A stretch of 64,000 nucleotides of DNA from Nostoc linckia FACHB-104 (GCF_014696615.1 NZ_JACJQJ010000005.1:124001-188000), one strand, 5' to 3'; counted from the first letter of the stretch, positions 26,925 to 36,572 are shown. Program-made: numbers and translations. Notes: generated by a model not told the origin, from the letters alone.

Positions 26925-27329
26925 ATGAAACGAGTCATGTTTATTTGCAAGCATAATTCCCGCCGTTCTCAAATGGCAGAGGGTTTTGCAAACACTCTCG
27001 CAGAAGGTAAGATTGTTGCTTCTAGTTCCGGTTTAGCCGCCAGCAAGGTAGATCCCGTTGCGGTGGAAGTGATGTCAGAAATTGGAATTGATATCAGCCA
27101 TCAAACTTCTCAACCTTTAAGCGACTTCAACCCCCAAGATTATGATGCTGTAATTTCTTTATGTGGTTGTGGCATAAACTTACCGCAAGAGTGGGTATTA
27201 CGCGAAGTCTTTGAAGATTGGCATCTTGACGATCCCGCAGGCGAATCAATTGCTACCTTTCGTCGTGTTCGCGATCAAGTCAAGCAAAGAGTCGTGAATT
27301 TAATTGAGACTCTTTGTGTAAAAGTTTGA
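26925..27329 (+). CDS. arsC: Arsenate reductase, glutathione/glutaredoxin-coupled LMW-phosphatase type
   Basis: 134 residues. The phosphatase P-loop CKHNSRRSQMAEG (CX5R) is at residues 8-14, and a second redox region LCGCG near 82 precedes WHLDDPAG. This matches the cyanobacterial reductase that has an LMW-phosphatase fold but uses glutathione and glutaredoxin rather than thioredoxin. It makes arsenite for Acr3 export. It follows arsI with a hairpin between them. Confidence 0.93.
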   Translation: MKRVMFICKHNSRRSQMAEGFANTLAEGKIVASSSGLAASKVDPVAVEVMSEIGIDISHQTSQPLSDFNPQDYDAVISLCGCGINLPQEWVLREVFEDWHLDDPAGESIATFRRVRDQVKQRVVNLIETLCVKV

Positions 27330-27409
27330 ATCTATGGAGTCAATCCAAAATCTAAAATTCTATGACAAGCTTGTTAAAATCAGGCGACACTTCATAAAGT
27401 AAATAAGCA

Positions 27410-27637
27410 ATGCAAAAAAAAGTTAAAGTAAAACCTAATTCCAGACAGCAAAAAATTGAAGAACAAGCTGATGGTAGTTTGAATGTACATTTAAAATCTC
27501 CACCAGTAGATGGAAAAGCTAATGAAGAGTTAATTAAACTACTAGCTGAAAAATTTAATGTACCAAAATCTTATATCAGAATTAAATCTGGTGCTACTTC
27601 TCGGCAAAAGTTGGTAGAAATCGACACTGAAACTTAG
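27410..27637 (+). CDS. DUF167 (UPF0235/YggU) family protein
   Basis: 75 residues. [37 protein letters not shown] and [14 protein letters not shown] are the conserved blocks of DUF167, a small alpha/beta fold of unknown function. Normal length for cyanobacterial members. It is 80 bases downstream of arsC and may be read through from it, though the family is not known to act on arsenic. Confidence 0.92.
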   Translation: MQKKVKVKPNSRQQKIEEQADGSLNVHLKSPPVDGKANEELIKLLAEKFNVPKSYIRIKSGATSRQKLVEIDTET

Positions 27638-27785
27638 TATTTCATACCATGCATGAAAGTCTAAATGGGATTTTTACTCAGCACTCAGTACTTAGAACTC
27701 AGCACTTTCAAATCAGTGGTCAGTTAACAGTGATTAATTGAAAGTTAACCTCTGTTAACTGATAACTGGTAAAAAACTCATACTG

Positions 27786-28397
27786 TCATTCTTGGTGAAT
27801 GGTTATATATCCAGGTTGAGATTTAACACGTTCTATCCAAGCTTGGATAGCAGGAAATTGCGTCAAATCAAAACCACCTTCATCGGCTACATGGGTGTAA
27901 GCAAACAAAGCAATATCAGCAATAGTATAGCGATCGCCCACAAAAAAGCTGCGATCGCTTAAATGATTTTCCATCACCTTCAAGGCTGCATAACCCTTAT
28001 CACGCCTAGATTTCATTGTTTCTTGGTGTTCTTCAGGCTTGCCTAAAATAGAGATTAAAAATCTTGATGTGGCAATAAAAGGTTCATGGCTATTTTGTTC
28101 AAAAAATAACCATTGCAGCACCTGAGCGCGCAGAAACCTATCATAAGGTAGAAATTCTGTGCCTTCACTTAAATACAGCAAGATAGCATTTGATTCTGCT
28201 AAATATTTCCCGGTTTCAATCTCCAAAAGGGGAATTTTACCGTTAGGATTTTTACTCAAAAATTCGGGTGTTCGAGTCTCGCCTTTAGTGATATTGAGTT
28301 CAATTCTCTCAAATGGCATACCGATTTGCGTCAAGAGAAGACGAATCTTATAGCCATTGCCTGAAGGTAAAAAATCGTACAGCCGCAATGTTTCCAT
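27786..28397 (-). CDS. Glutathione S-transferase family protein
   Basis: 203 residues from the ATG at 28397 (METLRLYDFLPSGNGYKIRLLL); a start at 28448 would add an unconserved leader. Thioredoxin fold with NPNGKIPLLE and ESNAILLYL, and helical C-domain with FFVGDRYTIADIALFAYTHVA. The SGN segment near residue 11 is at the usual catalytic Ser position. It is probably a detoxifying GST. Repeats and the DUF167 stop lie beyond its 3' end. Confidence 0.92.
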   Translation of the reverse strand: METLRLYDFLPSGNGYKIRLLLTQIGMPFERIELNITKGETRTPEFLSKNPNGKIPLLEIETGKYLAESNAILLYLSEGTEFLPYDRFLRAQVLQWLFFEQNSHEPFIATSRFLISILGKPEEHQETMKSRRDKGYAALKVMENHLSDRSFFVGDRYTIADIALFAYTHVADEGGFDLTQFPAIQAWIERVKSQPGYITIHQE

Positions 28398-28598
28398 GCC
28401 AAAAATACAATAGGGAATATGATCGGAAAGGGAGGGTTTAAAATACAATATCTTACCAAATGATTTTCAAAAAACCGGATATTTTTTTATTTATATTCAG
28501 CATCAGAGTGAAAATAGAATTATCTGAAGAAATAAAAAAATATCGATGATTGATCAGATTTATACGTCTAATTTTAATCTGCGATCGCAAATAAAAGT

Positions 28599-29276
28599 AT
28601 GTGTGGAAGATTTACTTTAAACCAGACAGCGGCGGCATTAGCTCAAGCTTTTGAATTGGAAATAGTGCCCGATTTAGCAGCGCAATATAACATTGCACCT
28701 ACACAAATGGTAGCAACAGTGCTATGTAAACCCGAAAGCGATAAGCGAGAATTTCAGCAGTTACGTTGGGGGTTAATCCCCTCATGGTCGAAAGATCTAG
28801 GTATAGGGGCCAAACTCATCAATGCTAGGGCAGAAACTGTTGCAGAAAAACCCTCTTTTCGTTCAGCCTTTAAGCATCGGCGCTGTTTAGTACTGGCGGA
28901 TGGCTTCTATGAATGGCAAAAAAAACAAAACAAAAAACAGCCATTTTATTTTCGTCTTCAAGATGAAAAACCTTTTGCTTTTGCTGGTTTGTGGGAGAGA
29001 TGGCAATCTTCTTCAGGAGAAGAAATAGCTTCTTGTACCATTTTGACAACAGCAGCGAACGAATTACTCGAACCCATCCACGATCGGATGCCCGTGATTC
29101 TGGCTCCTGAAGATTACAATCAGTGGTTAGACCCTCAAACACAAAGCTATGAAGTACTAGAGCCGCTATTACATCCTTATCCAGCCGCAGCAATGACTAG
29201 CTACCCAGTTAGCACCTTAGTCAATAAACCTCAGCATAATACTCCAGAGTGTATTACGCCAATCAACAATACCTGA
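28599..29276 (+). CDS. SRAP (YedK/HMCES-type) abasic-site processing protein
   Basis: 225 residues. Catalytic Cys2 follows the initiator Met (MCGRFTL), as required for covalent capture of abasic sites in single-stranded DNA. NIAPTQ, the LRWGLIPSW strand, INARAETV, the Glu in GFYEW and the His in IHDRMPVIL complete the active site. It protects or resolves AP sites at replication forks. Lone gene with a normal length. Confidence 0.95.
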   Translation: MCGRFTLNQTAAALAQAFELEIVPDLAAQYNIAPTQMVATVLCKPESDKREFQQLRWGLIPSWSKDLGIGAKLINARAETVAEKPSFRSAFKHRRCLVLADGFYEWQKKQNKKQPFYFRLQDEKPFAFAGLWERWQSSSGEEIASCTILTTAANELLEPIHDRMPVILAPEDYNQWLDPQTQSYEVLEPLLHPYPAAAMTSYPVSTLVNKPQHNTPECITPINNT

Positions 29277-29495
29277 CAAATTTAGTTAAATTAGTTATTA
29301 ACTATACGGATGGCAAAATTACCAGGTGGACATAATTCGCGGCTCCCCCCTTTCATCTGGTTTGCTTTAGAGGGAAAATAAGGGTGTTCGCCTATGCCCA
29401 CAGGACGTAGAGAATCATTATCGCGTCTCAACAACGGCTAAACAAACTCTCCGGGCATTGTTCACGCCAATAGCTGCAATCTCACAGAGGCAAAT

Positions 29496-30017
29496 ATGCC
29501 AAGAACCCAGAAAAACGATAACTTTATTGACAAATCCTTTACAGTCATGGCGGATATCATTCTAAAGATACTGCCAACTAACAAAAAAGCTAAAGAAGCG
29601 TTTGTTTATTATCGAGATGGCATGTCGGCCCAAGCAGAAGGCGAATATGCTGAAGCCTTAGACTACTATCAAGAAGCACTCACATTAGAGGAAGATGCCA
29701 ACGATCGCGGCTATATCCTCTACAATATGGGCTTAATCTATGCCAGCAACGGCGACCATAACAAAGCTTTAGAGTTGTACCACCAGGCGATTGAATTAAA
29801 CCCACGCCTACCCCAAGCCTTAAACAACATCGCCGTGATTTATCATTACCAAGGCGAAAAAGCCAAAGAAGCTGGGGATCATGATGGTGGCGAAGCTTTG
29901 TTTGACCAAGCCGCCGACTATTGGATTCGAGCCATTCGCATGGCTCCCAATAACTATATCGAAGCTCAGAACTGGCTGAAAACCACTGGGCGATCGCAAG
30001 TTGATATTTTCTTTTAG
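29496..30017 (+). CDS. ycf3: Photosystem I assembly protein Ycf3
   Basis: 173 residues beginning [27 protein letters not shown], the family start. Three TPR motifs follow (about residues 35-68, 72-105 and 120-153, e.g. [27 protein letters not shown]). It is a thylakoid-associated chaperone for assembly of the PsaA/PsaB core. Length matches cyanobacterial and plastid Ycf3. Confidence 0.97.
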   Translation: MPRTQKNDNFIDKSFTVMADIILKILPTNKKAKEAFVYYRDGMSAQAEGEYAEALDYYQEALTLEEDANDRGYILYNMGLIYASNGDHNKALELYHQAIELNPRLPQALNNIAVIYHYQGEKAKEAGDHDGGEALFDQAADYWIRAIRMAPNNYIEAQNWLKTTGRSQVDIFF

Positions 30018-30108
30018 CCACAAGTCAAGAGTCAAGAGTCAAAATTAAACAATTATTGACCCTTGACCCTTTGACCTTTGACACTTTAACCTTTGACATT
30101 TTGACCCA
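30018..30108. repeat. GTCAAGA/TTTGACC heptamer palindrome
   Basis: GTCAAGA units are followed by TTGACCC/TTTGACC/TTTGACA units, forming a long imperfect hairpin between ycf3 and gatC. It may terminate ycf3 transcripts. Confidence 0.7.
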
Positions 30109-30110
30109 AA

Positions 30111-30401
30111 ATGATTGATCGCGATCTAGTCCATAAAGTAGCCCTGCTTGCTCGTTTAGAATTAACCTCAGAAGAAGAGGAACAATTCACTACCCAACTA
30201 GGAAGTATTCTAGATTACATAGAGCAATTAAGTGAACTCGATGTCAGTAATGTACTCCCTACAACCAGGGCTATTGATGTCAGTAATGTGACACGAGAGG
30301 ATGAATTACAACCCTATCCTGACCGAGAAGCCATCCTTAACTGTGCGCCTGAACAAGAAGGCGAATTTTTTAAAGTACCAAAAATTCTTAATGCTGAGTA
30401 G
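30111..30401 (+). CDS. gatC: Asp-tRNA(Asn)/Glu-tRNA(Gln) amidotransferase subunit C
   Basis: 96 residues. [36 protein letters not shown] and the VLPTTRAI linker are diagnostic of GatC. It stabilises GatA in the GatCAB complex that amidates misacylated tRNAs. gatA and gatB are not in the window, as is common in cyanobacteria. It starts three bases after a heptamer repeat. Confidence 0.96.
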   Translation: MIDRDLVHKVALLARLELTSEEEEQFTTQLGSILDYIEQLSELDVSNVLPTTRAIDVSNVTREDELQPYPDREAILNCAPEQEGEFFKVPKILNAE

Positions 30402-30644
30402 TTATTAGTCATTAGTGATTAGTCATTAGTCATTTGCTAATGACTGGTACTCACGTAAAAGATGAATAATATAAAATATGGGTTTTTTCAATCAGTGTCA
30501 GGTAAAAGCCCATAATTTTCGGATTACGCATTATGCATCAAAGACTAATTTTGAATTTTGAATTCCCCAAAGAGGTTTTAGTCTGATTTGAGATTTCTGC
30601 CAAAGCCTGAATCGAAAATCCAATATTATTATCAGGAGATAGTT

Positions 30645-31640
30645 ATGGGTTTGGGAATCCTCAAAGATGGTAAGTGGGTGTCTGAACGGGATCAAGAAGA
30701 TTCGCAAGGGAAATTTATCCGGCCATCAACTACCTTTCGTAATAAGATTACAGCCGATGGCTCTAGTGGATTTAAAGCTGAGTCAGGGCGCTATCATTTA
30801 TATATTTCTTGGGCTTGTCCTTGGGCCTGTCGCACTGCAATTATCCGTCAGTTAAAAGGACTGACAGATGTGATTGGGTTATCTGTAGTCGGTGCAGAAA
30901 TTGATCAAAATAGCTGGGAATTTAATGATGAGCCAGGTGCGATTCCCGATACAGTTAATAAAGCTAACTATCTATGGCAAATTTATCTAAAAGCTGATCC
31001 CAACTACAGCGGTAGGGTAACAGTTCCAGTTTTATGGGATGTTAAGGAAAAGACAATCGTCAATAATGAATCTCGCGAAATCATTCGGATGTTTGATACA
31101 GAATTCAATGATTTTGCTAAAGCTGATGTTGACTTTTATCCTCAAGATTTACAAAAGATAATTGACGAAACCATTGATAAAATTTATCAACCCATAAATA
31201 ACGGTGTTTACCGGGCAGGATTTGCAACTACTCAATCAGCTTATGATGAGGCGGTAACAGAATTATTTGCTGCACTCGATTACTGGGAACAAGTATTAGA
31301 TAAACAACGCTATCTCTGCGGTAATCAAATTACTGAAGCTGATTGGTGTATGTTTACTACCCTATTTCGGTTTGATGCTGTTTATTATGTGCATTTCAAA
31401 TGCAACTTACGGCGAATAGTAGAGTATCCTAACCTGTGGAATTATCTCAAAGAACTCTACCAAGTTCCGGGAGTTAAAGAAACTTGTAATTTAGACCATA
31501 TCAAACGACATTATTATCGGAGTCATACCAAGGTTAACCCCACTGGTATTGTACCCAAAGGGCCGTTGATTGATTTTGATGCACCACATAACCGCGATGC
31601 CTGCGGCGGTTCGCTTCGCGACCAACGCATCCCTGTTTGA
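30645..31640 (+). CDS. Glutathionyl-hydroquinone reductase (Xi-class GST, YqjG-like)
   Basis: 331 residues from the ATG at 30645, preceded by CAGGAG with an 8-base spacer; an upstream TTG is rejected. The catalytic Cys is in WACPWACR (near residue 46). The long NESREIIRMF and GNQITEADWCMF segments place it in the Xi class, which reductively removes glutathione from glutathionylated hydroquinones. The expected end is near DFDAPHNR; here a palindromic repeat (about 31600-31637) is read through as DACGGSLRDQRIPV, adding ~14 unusual residues. Confidence 0.93.
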   Translation: MGLGILKDGKWVSERDQEDSQGKFIRPSTTFRNKITADGSSGFKAESGRYHLYISWACPWACRTAIIRQLKGLTDVIGLSVVGAEIDQNSWEFNDEPGAIPDTVNKANYLWQIYLKADPNYSGRVTVPVLWDVKEKTIVNNESREIIRMFDTEFNDFAKADVDFYPQDLQKIIDETIDKIYQPINNGVYRAGFATTQSAYDEAVTELFAALDYWEQVLDKQRYLCGNQITEADWCMFTTLFRFDAVYYVHFKCNLRRIVEYPNLWNYLKELYQVPGVKETCNLDHIKRHYYRSHTKVNPTGIVPKGPLIDFDAPHNRDACGGSLRDQRIPV

Positions 31641-31676
31641 TCTGCTTTTTGGGGAGGGCGATCGCTACACAAACTC

Positions 31677-31694
31677 AGCCCGCAAAGGCGGGCT
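31677..31694. terminator. Bidirectional terminator-like hairpin
   Basis: AGCCCGC (31677-31683), AAAG loop, GCGGGCT (31688-31694). It lies between two convergent genes, the expected place for a shared terminator. Confidence 0.65.
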
Positions 31695-31722
31695 AAATCA
31701 CTAGATAATCTTACCAAGCTGC

Positions 31723-32112
31723 TTATTTAGGCACAGAAAAACCAGCTTTTTCTGCTGTTGCTGTATCTTTAAAGCAGATATCAGGTTTAACTTTGGCATA
31801 ATCAGGCGATTTTGCAATGTGGTAGATATTGCCTCGCTTTTTGGTAATCTTCCCTTTAATTGGTGCGTTGCTAGGACAAGCAGTTTCCCCCTCAGGCTTA
31901 ACACCTAGCTTTTGTACTTCTGCGGGAATTACAGTTTGATTTGTAGATGTTGAAGTAGCACTCTTAGCCGTAGGCTTGACTTGAGAAACAGCAGTGGGAT
32001 TTTCACTATTGCTAGCAGATTCTTCTGGTTTCTGACCACAACTTGCTATGATTAAAACAGCTAATAAAGTTAGCCCCATACCAAATTGACGAGCCGATAT
32101 TTGAGTTTTCAT
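31723..32112 (-). CDS. Lipoprotein with sunset-like domain
   Basis: 129 residues from the ATG at 32112 (an upstream in-frame ATG at 32130 adds six). Signal peptide with lipobox IIASC near residue 25, then a Ser/Thr-rich linker. The C-terminal ~50 residues (CPSNAPIKGKITKKRGNIYHIAKSPDYAKVKPDICFKDTATAEKAGF) match the short sunset domain found in bacterial surface proteins and nucleases. The two conserved cysteines could form a disulfide. It is exposed outside the inner membrane; function unknown. Confidence 0.8.
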   Translation of the reverse strand: MKTQISARQFGMGLTLLAVLIIASCGQKPEESASNSENPTAVSQVKPTAKSATSTSTNQTVIPAEVQKLGVKPEGETACPSNAPIKGKITKKRGNIYHIAKSPDYAKVKPDICFKDTATAEKAGFSVPK

Positions 32113-32222
32113 TGACAGTCTGCTCCTCATAAAAATAGCTAATCAATTTTAGATTTTAAATTTTAAATTGTTTAATTCTCCAATCCAAAATTTAAAACCT
32201 AAAATTTACACAACAAACAATA

Positions 32223-32573
32223 CTAAGCAACTGCTACTTCATCAGTTACAACATTGGTAGCACCACTAACTCCACCAGCGATTTCGACTAATTGATTTAA
32301 AACTTCTTGATCGGGTACTCGTCCTTTTAAAACCACAGTACTACCTAACTGAGCAACATAAATTGTATTAATTTCATCGAATCGGGAATCTTCATCAAAC
32401 GCCAAAGCAACTCTTTTTGCTAAACCACTTTGATCGTATTCTCCATTTAGTCCCACTCGCTCAAGAGGAATGCTTTCGCCTTCAGAAGAATTCTCAGCAA
32501 CTAAAGTTGGCTCAGGGTTCACTTGAGCATCTTCTGGTTTTTCCATGCCAAAGAGTCTTTGTAACCAACCCAT
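32223..32573 (-). CDS. BON-domain protein
   Basis: 116 residues from the ATG at 32573 (MGWLQRLFGME). A second ATG at 32591 gives six more residues; GGGAG stands 11 bases before the shorter start. The C-terminal half (LAKRVALAFDEDSRFDEINTIYVAQLGSTVVLKGRVPDQEVLNQLVEIAGGVSGATNVVTDEV) is one BON domain, a phospholipid- or peptidoglycan-associated fold. There is no signal peptide. It is 110 bases upstream of the sunset lipoprotein on the same strand and may share its transcript. Confidence 0.88.
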   Translation of the reverse strand: MGWLQRLFGMEKPEDAQVNPEPTLVAENSSEGESIPLERVGLNGEYDQSGLAKRVALAFDEDSRFDEINTIYVAQLGSTVVLKGRVPDQEVLNQLVEIAGGVSGATNVVTDEVAVA

Positions 32574-33096
32574 AACTGTATTATCTCCCATGCAAAATGT
32601 CGGATTTACACAAGTATTTTAACTTGCTTGATATTTAGATGATTATAAGTAATTTGATGTGCAAAAATGCTGAAAAAATAATATAGAATTTAAAATATAC
32701 TCTGCACAACATTAGATTAACTAGGTAGAAAATAGTTATCTAATATAATTATTTATAGCTTTCCCTAGTTTAGTTAAGTACAAACTTATCGGCGTTTATC
32801 GGCGTTTATCCTTATCCATCTGCGGTAAATTTTTTATTACTGTACCTCACCATTATGGGAAGCGCTATAAACTATTTTTTATAGTATATAAATTTCCTCA
32901 TTTCTTGCCTGGAGGAGATATTATAGCTACAGCCAGCGTCAATACTTGACTGCAAGAATAATTAGTTACTAGGGTTCATGTGGCTTTTAACTCCCAAGTA
33001 CCAGTTAATTTACTGATTAATGCTCTCAACTATGTTAGTTTTCCTTGATCCTTGACCTTACCAGGAACATTTAACACCCAATTCCAGACAAATAAC

Positions 33097-33130
33097 TGAG
33101 GTGCGTTTGTAGATTTGGTAACGCACCTCA
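33097..33130 (+). promoter_or_regulatory. Hairpin in the leader of the TPR gene
   Basis: TGAGGTGCGTT (33097-33107) pairs with AACGCACCTCA (33120-33130), 43 bases before the ATG. It is followed by AT-rich sequence, so it could be a terminator of an upstream transcript or a leader structure. The rest of 32.6-33.1 kb shows only short repeats such as CGGCGTTTAT (32789-32808). Confidence 0.5.
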
Positions 33131-33172
33131 ATTTATTATAAGGATCAGAACACTCTTAAGGGATTGAGGACA

Positions 33173-33886
33173 ATGAAGCTGAACAACCAACTTAAAACAG
33201 TATGTGTTCAACCTCTTACTTACTTAACACTGAGCATTATAACGACAATTATGAGCGCACCATCAGTGTTAGCGGTAACATTGCAAAATTCTTTACATTC
33301 CCCAGAACAGTCTGCTGAAAGATTAGCTTCACAACGCAACCTCAACATTAAAGAGCAAAGAATCGCGCAGCTTCAGCAGCAAGACTCAGTACTTCAAGAG
33401 CGATCGCAGTTTATTCAACAAGCCAATGCTCTATACAGCCAAGGAAATTTCAAAGGAGCAGAGGAAAGTCTACGTAAATTTCTCAAAAGATTTCCTGAAG
33501 ATGCATTTGGTCACTATCAACTGGGAAATGTATTATTTCGTCAAGAGAAGCCAGAGGAAGCAATTACCTCTTACCAAGAAGCTATTCGCCTCAAACCCAA
33601 ATATGCCCTAGCTTACAATGCGATCGGCATTGTTTATGCTAGCCAAAGCCGCTGGGATGAAGCCATGAGTGAATATCGAAAGGCTTTGGAAATTAATGCT
33701 GATTATGCCGATGCATTAACGAATTTAGCACTAGCATTGTTGCAAACAAATAAACGAGATGAAGCTTTAATCTCACTCAAAAAAGCTATAAATATTTTCA
33801 AATCACAAAACAGAAACGAAAAAGCTTACCAAGTTGAACAAATTTTGCAAAAGATCCAAAATTCCGAGAACCCAGGTCTTTCATAA
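33173..33886 (+). CDS. Exported TPR protein
   Basis: 237 residues from the ATG at 33173 (GAGG just upstream; an in-frame TTG at 33164 is rejected). Signal peptide ~1-40 ending APSVLA. A coiled stretch is followed by three to four TPR motifs (about 80-215, e.g. FGHYQLGNVLFRQEKPEEAITSYQEAIRLKP). It is probably a periplasmic or envelope scaffold; partner unknown. It stands just before the exopolysaccharide cluster but in the opposite direction. Confidence 0.85.
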   Translation: MKLNNQLKTVCVQPLTYLTLSIITTIMSAPSVLAVTLQNSLHSPEQSAERLASQRNLNIKEQRIAQLQQQDSVLQERSQFIQQANALYSQGNFKGAEESLRKFLKRFPEDAFGHYQLGNVLFRQEKPEEAITSYQEAIRLKPKYALAYNAIGIVYASQSRWDEAMSEYRKALEINADYADALTNLALALLQTNKRDEALISLKKAINIFKSQNRNEKAYQVEQILQKIQNSENPGLS

Positions 33887-34123
33887 CAGCAGATGCACTC
33901 TTTCATGAGTCGTAGTTCAAGAGTTAATAGTAATCTTAAAAGAGTGCTTTGAATTAGCAATAGGCATCGGTAACATCTTTATAAGATTACTATAGCTAAA
34001 ACAATAATTCAGTTTTTGCTGAATAGGAATAGTCACGGAATTATGTATACAGACTTTCTCCAGATTAACAGTTGCATAAAGAAAGTTTGATATTGCAATT
34101 CTGTGAAAGAAATTCACTTTTTA

Positions 34124-35272
34124 TTAACCACTTACTCTAAATATTTTATGCCTTAATAACTGATAGCCATAACCAGAAGAGTGAGCTACTGGCATCGTTA
34201 GTAAAGCTACTCCACAGCAAAACCAACGGCTTAGAAAAGATGGTATTTTATCTTCCTCACCTCGCCAAATTTCTTCTTTAAAGGCGTGACGCAATTTCCA
34301 GGTGATACGACCACTTTCTAAAAACGGTAATAAAATCCCTAGTAACACTAATGTTTCTATAGGTAGCTTTAAATTAGGGAATAATAAATCAACTAATAAC
34401 ATTAAGATACTAATAGAAATTACCAAAAAAGGGATGGCTCCTCTAATGTGCAAATTATTTGAGTGTTTAATAGTTGTTGTGTAGCGACCACAACCATATT
34501 TGAAGTATTGAATACACAAAGATTGCCAGTTTTTTCTTGGATAGTACCAGGCACGAATTTTTGAACTAATGTAGACTGCTGGAGAATTTTGATTAGCTAA
34601 TTGACAATTTACATCAGAGTTTGGATTTGGAAGGCTTGAATTATGCAATGCATATGCTTGTAATCTCAAATTTAACTCAGAATCTTCATTTGGAGTAGCT
34701 TCAATACAATAGCCGGATAATTCTAATAAAACTTTTTTCCAAAAACATCCTAAGTAAACGGTTTCAGCATAACCGTTATAATTTGGATCTCTGTATTTTG
34801 CACCTCCACTACCTAGCGGACTCCGGGAAGCTAGAGCAATTCCGGCTTGAAATGGAATTTTAGCAACAAAACGTTGTGCTCCACCAACATTGAGCGCACC
34901 CGATGCTAATAAAGCTTCTACACATTTCTCTACGTAGTCAGTTGCATAGTCTGAATGAGCATCAGCTCGGAGAAAAATATCTCCTTTAGATTCTTTTAAA
35001 ATTAAATTAAGTCCTGCCGCTTGAATTTTTAAGGGATTATCTATCAGCTTAATTCTAGAATCTTCCGTAGATAATTTTTTTACTATATCTTGAGTATTAT
35101 CAGTACTGCCACCATCAGCTACTATAACTTCTATTAAATTTTCATAAGTATTTGATAAGAAGGTTTTAATGATGGGCTCTATATGTAAGGCTTCATTATA
35201 AGCAGGAATAGCAATAGAAATACTAGGTCTTTCACATAAACTTTGATTAATATATTGACGTTGTTCTAGCAT
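34124..35272 (-). CDS. Glycosyltransferase family 2 (ExoA-like)
   Basis: 382 residues. GT-A fold with SIAIPAYNEALHI at the N-terminus, VIVADGGSTDNTQDI, and the metal/donor site FLRADAHSDY, a variant seen in ExoA of succinoglycan synthesis. Two to three hydrophobic helices at ~270-350 anchor it to the membrane. It adds a sugar to the lipid-linked repeat unit of the exopolysaccharide. It is the last gene of the minus-strand cluster. Confidence 0.9.
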   Translation of the reverse strand: MLEQRQYINQSLCERPSISIAIPAYNEALHIEPIIKTFLSNTYENLIEVIVADGGSTDNTQDIVKKLSTEDSRIKLIDNPLKIQAAGLNLILKESKGDIFLRADAHSDYATDYVEKCVEALLASGALNVGGAQRFVAKIPFQAGIALASRSPLGSGGAKYRDPNYNGYAETVYLGCFWKKVLLELSGYCIEATPNEDSELNLRLQAYALHNSSLPNPNSDVNCQLANQNSPAVYISSKIRAWYYPRKNWQSLCIQYFKYGCGRYTTTIKHSNNLHIRGAIPFLVISISILMLLVDLLFPNLKLPIETLVLLGILLPFLESGRITWKLRHAFKEEIWRGEEDKIPSFLSRWFCCGVALLTMPVAHSSGYGYQLLRHKIFRVSG

Positions 35273-35306
35273 AAATAAAAAATTGCCTAATTATTGCTAA
35301 TGGTAT

Positions 35307-36572
35307 TTAAATAAAAATCAGCATTAACCAAGGGATTGCAATACTTGCAATAGAATTAAAATACAACCAAGACAGGCCCATCATGTAAGCCAAAATTTTA
35401 TATATTGGAATTTTATGCTTATACTGGCGAATAGATACTTTCCAGTACATCCAATGAAAATATAAAAGCGCTATAAAACCAGGAAACCCAAGTTCAGAGG
35501 CAACATGACCTCCATAGGAATTTGACCTACTAACAGTTCTTAAATTATTAAAACCACCAAATATATCATCCCAGGAAATTAAAAAAGTATTTTCAAAGCT
35601 ACCTACACCTGCACCTAGAGGAAATAGCTTTAAGCAATTATAAGAAGTTAAAAACTGTATAAGTCGAAGATCCCCAAGATTAGCGGCTATTATAGCTATC
35701 ATTTCTATAGGGTTTTGCACAGAAAATAAGTCATTATCATACACAGTATTCAAGAAATCCGTGACTCTATTCTCTGGAGCAAAATAATTTAATAAAAATG
35801 AAATTAATACTACTGTTAGTATTGATAATGAAAGCGGAATAATTAAAGAGATAAAAGCTTTAATTATTAATAAAGGATTAAAAAAATTAATTTTTAGTTT
35901 TAGCAAACCATAGAAAATTAATAATAAAAATAAATTACTAAATAAGACGAAAGAACGGCTAAACAAAGCAACACAACCAATCATTAATAAATTTAAGTAT
36001 AGGTTTCTCAAAGTTATCTTTTCTTTTCGATAAAAAAAGATAGATAAAAAGGCAAATAAAATAATTGGATATGTGACACTACTAGGCTCGGTTGCTAATG
36101 ATTGTACACCTCTCACGTCATCAATAACATTTGATGAAAATCTGCTAATAAGTAAACTTAATAAATCATTTGGTACAAGAAATGGAACAAACTGTTGAGC
36201 AAATGCCGTTATAAACCATAAAAAAGTTGTTATATTTAAGATAATTGGAGATATTAAATTTTTATAACAATCAAAAAAAATAATAACTGAAATAGGCGGT
36301 AGCAATATACCAAGAGAAGTTATATAATTTATCAAATCTGTATCGCTATTAAACAGTGGAGACCATGCAAAAGAATAAATTATAATAATAATAATTAATG
36401 GATATAAAAATTGCAGTTCTTTAGTAATTCTTTTAGTGATAATTAAATATATTGAAACTGGAAAAGTTAATAATCCTGAAGATGGATCAACTTCCCCAAA
36501 AGGAAGTTGAAGAAATCTAATATAAGGATTTAATGCGACGAAAAAAACAAGGTTTACATAAAATAAAAGCAT
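35307..36572 (-). CDS. O-antigen/EPS polymerase (Wzy-like)
   Basis: 421 residues, about 11-12 hydrophobic segments and a larger loop around residues 270-350. This is the topology of Wzy polymerases, which join undecaprenyl-linked repeat units. Sequence conservation in this family is low, so the call rests on topology and position between two glycosyltransferases. The coding sequence is noticeably AT-rich (runs of AAT, TTA, ATA), unlike flanking genes, and suggests recent exchange of the polymer-specific part of the locus. Confidence 0.8.
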   Translation of the reverse strand: MLLFYVNLVFFVALNPYIRFLQLPFGEVDPSSGLLTFPVSIYLIITKRITKELQFLYPLIIIIIIYSFAWSPLFNSDTDLINYITSLGILLPPISVIIFFDCYKNLISPIILNITTFLWFITAFAQQFVPFLVPNDLLSLLISRFSSNVIDDVRGVQSLATEPSSVTYPIILFAFLSIFFYRKEKITLRNLYLNLLMIGCVALFSRSFVLFSNLFLLLIFYGLLKLKINFFNPLLIIKAFISLIIPLSLSILTVVLISFLLNYFAPENRVTDFLNTVYDNDLFSVQNPIEMIAIIAANLGDLRLIQFLTSYNCLKLFPLGAGVGSFENTFLISWDDIFGGFNNLRTVSRSNSYGGHVASELGFPGFIALLYFHWMYWKVSIRQYKHKIPIYKILAYMMGLSWLYFNSIASIAIPWLMLIFI

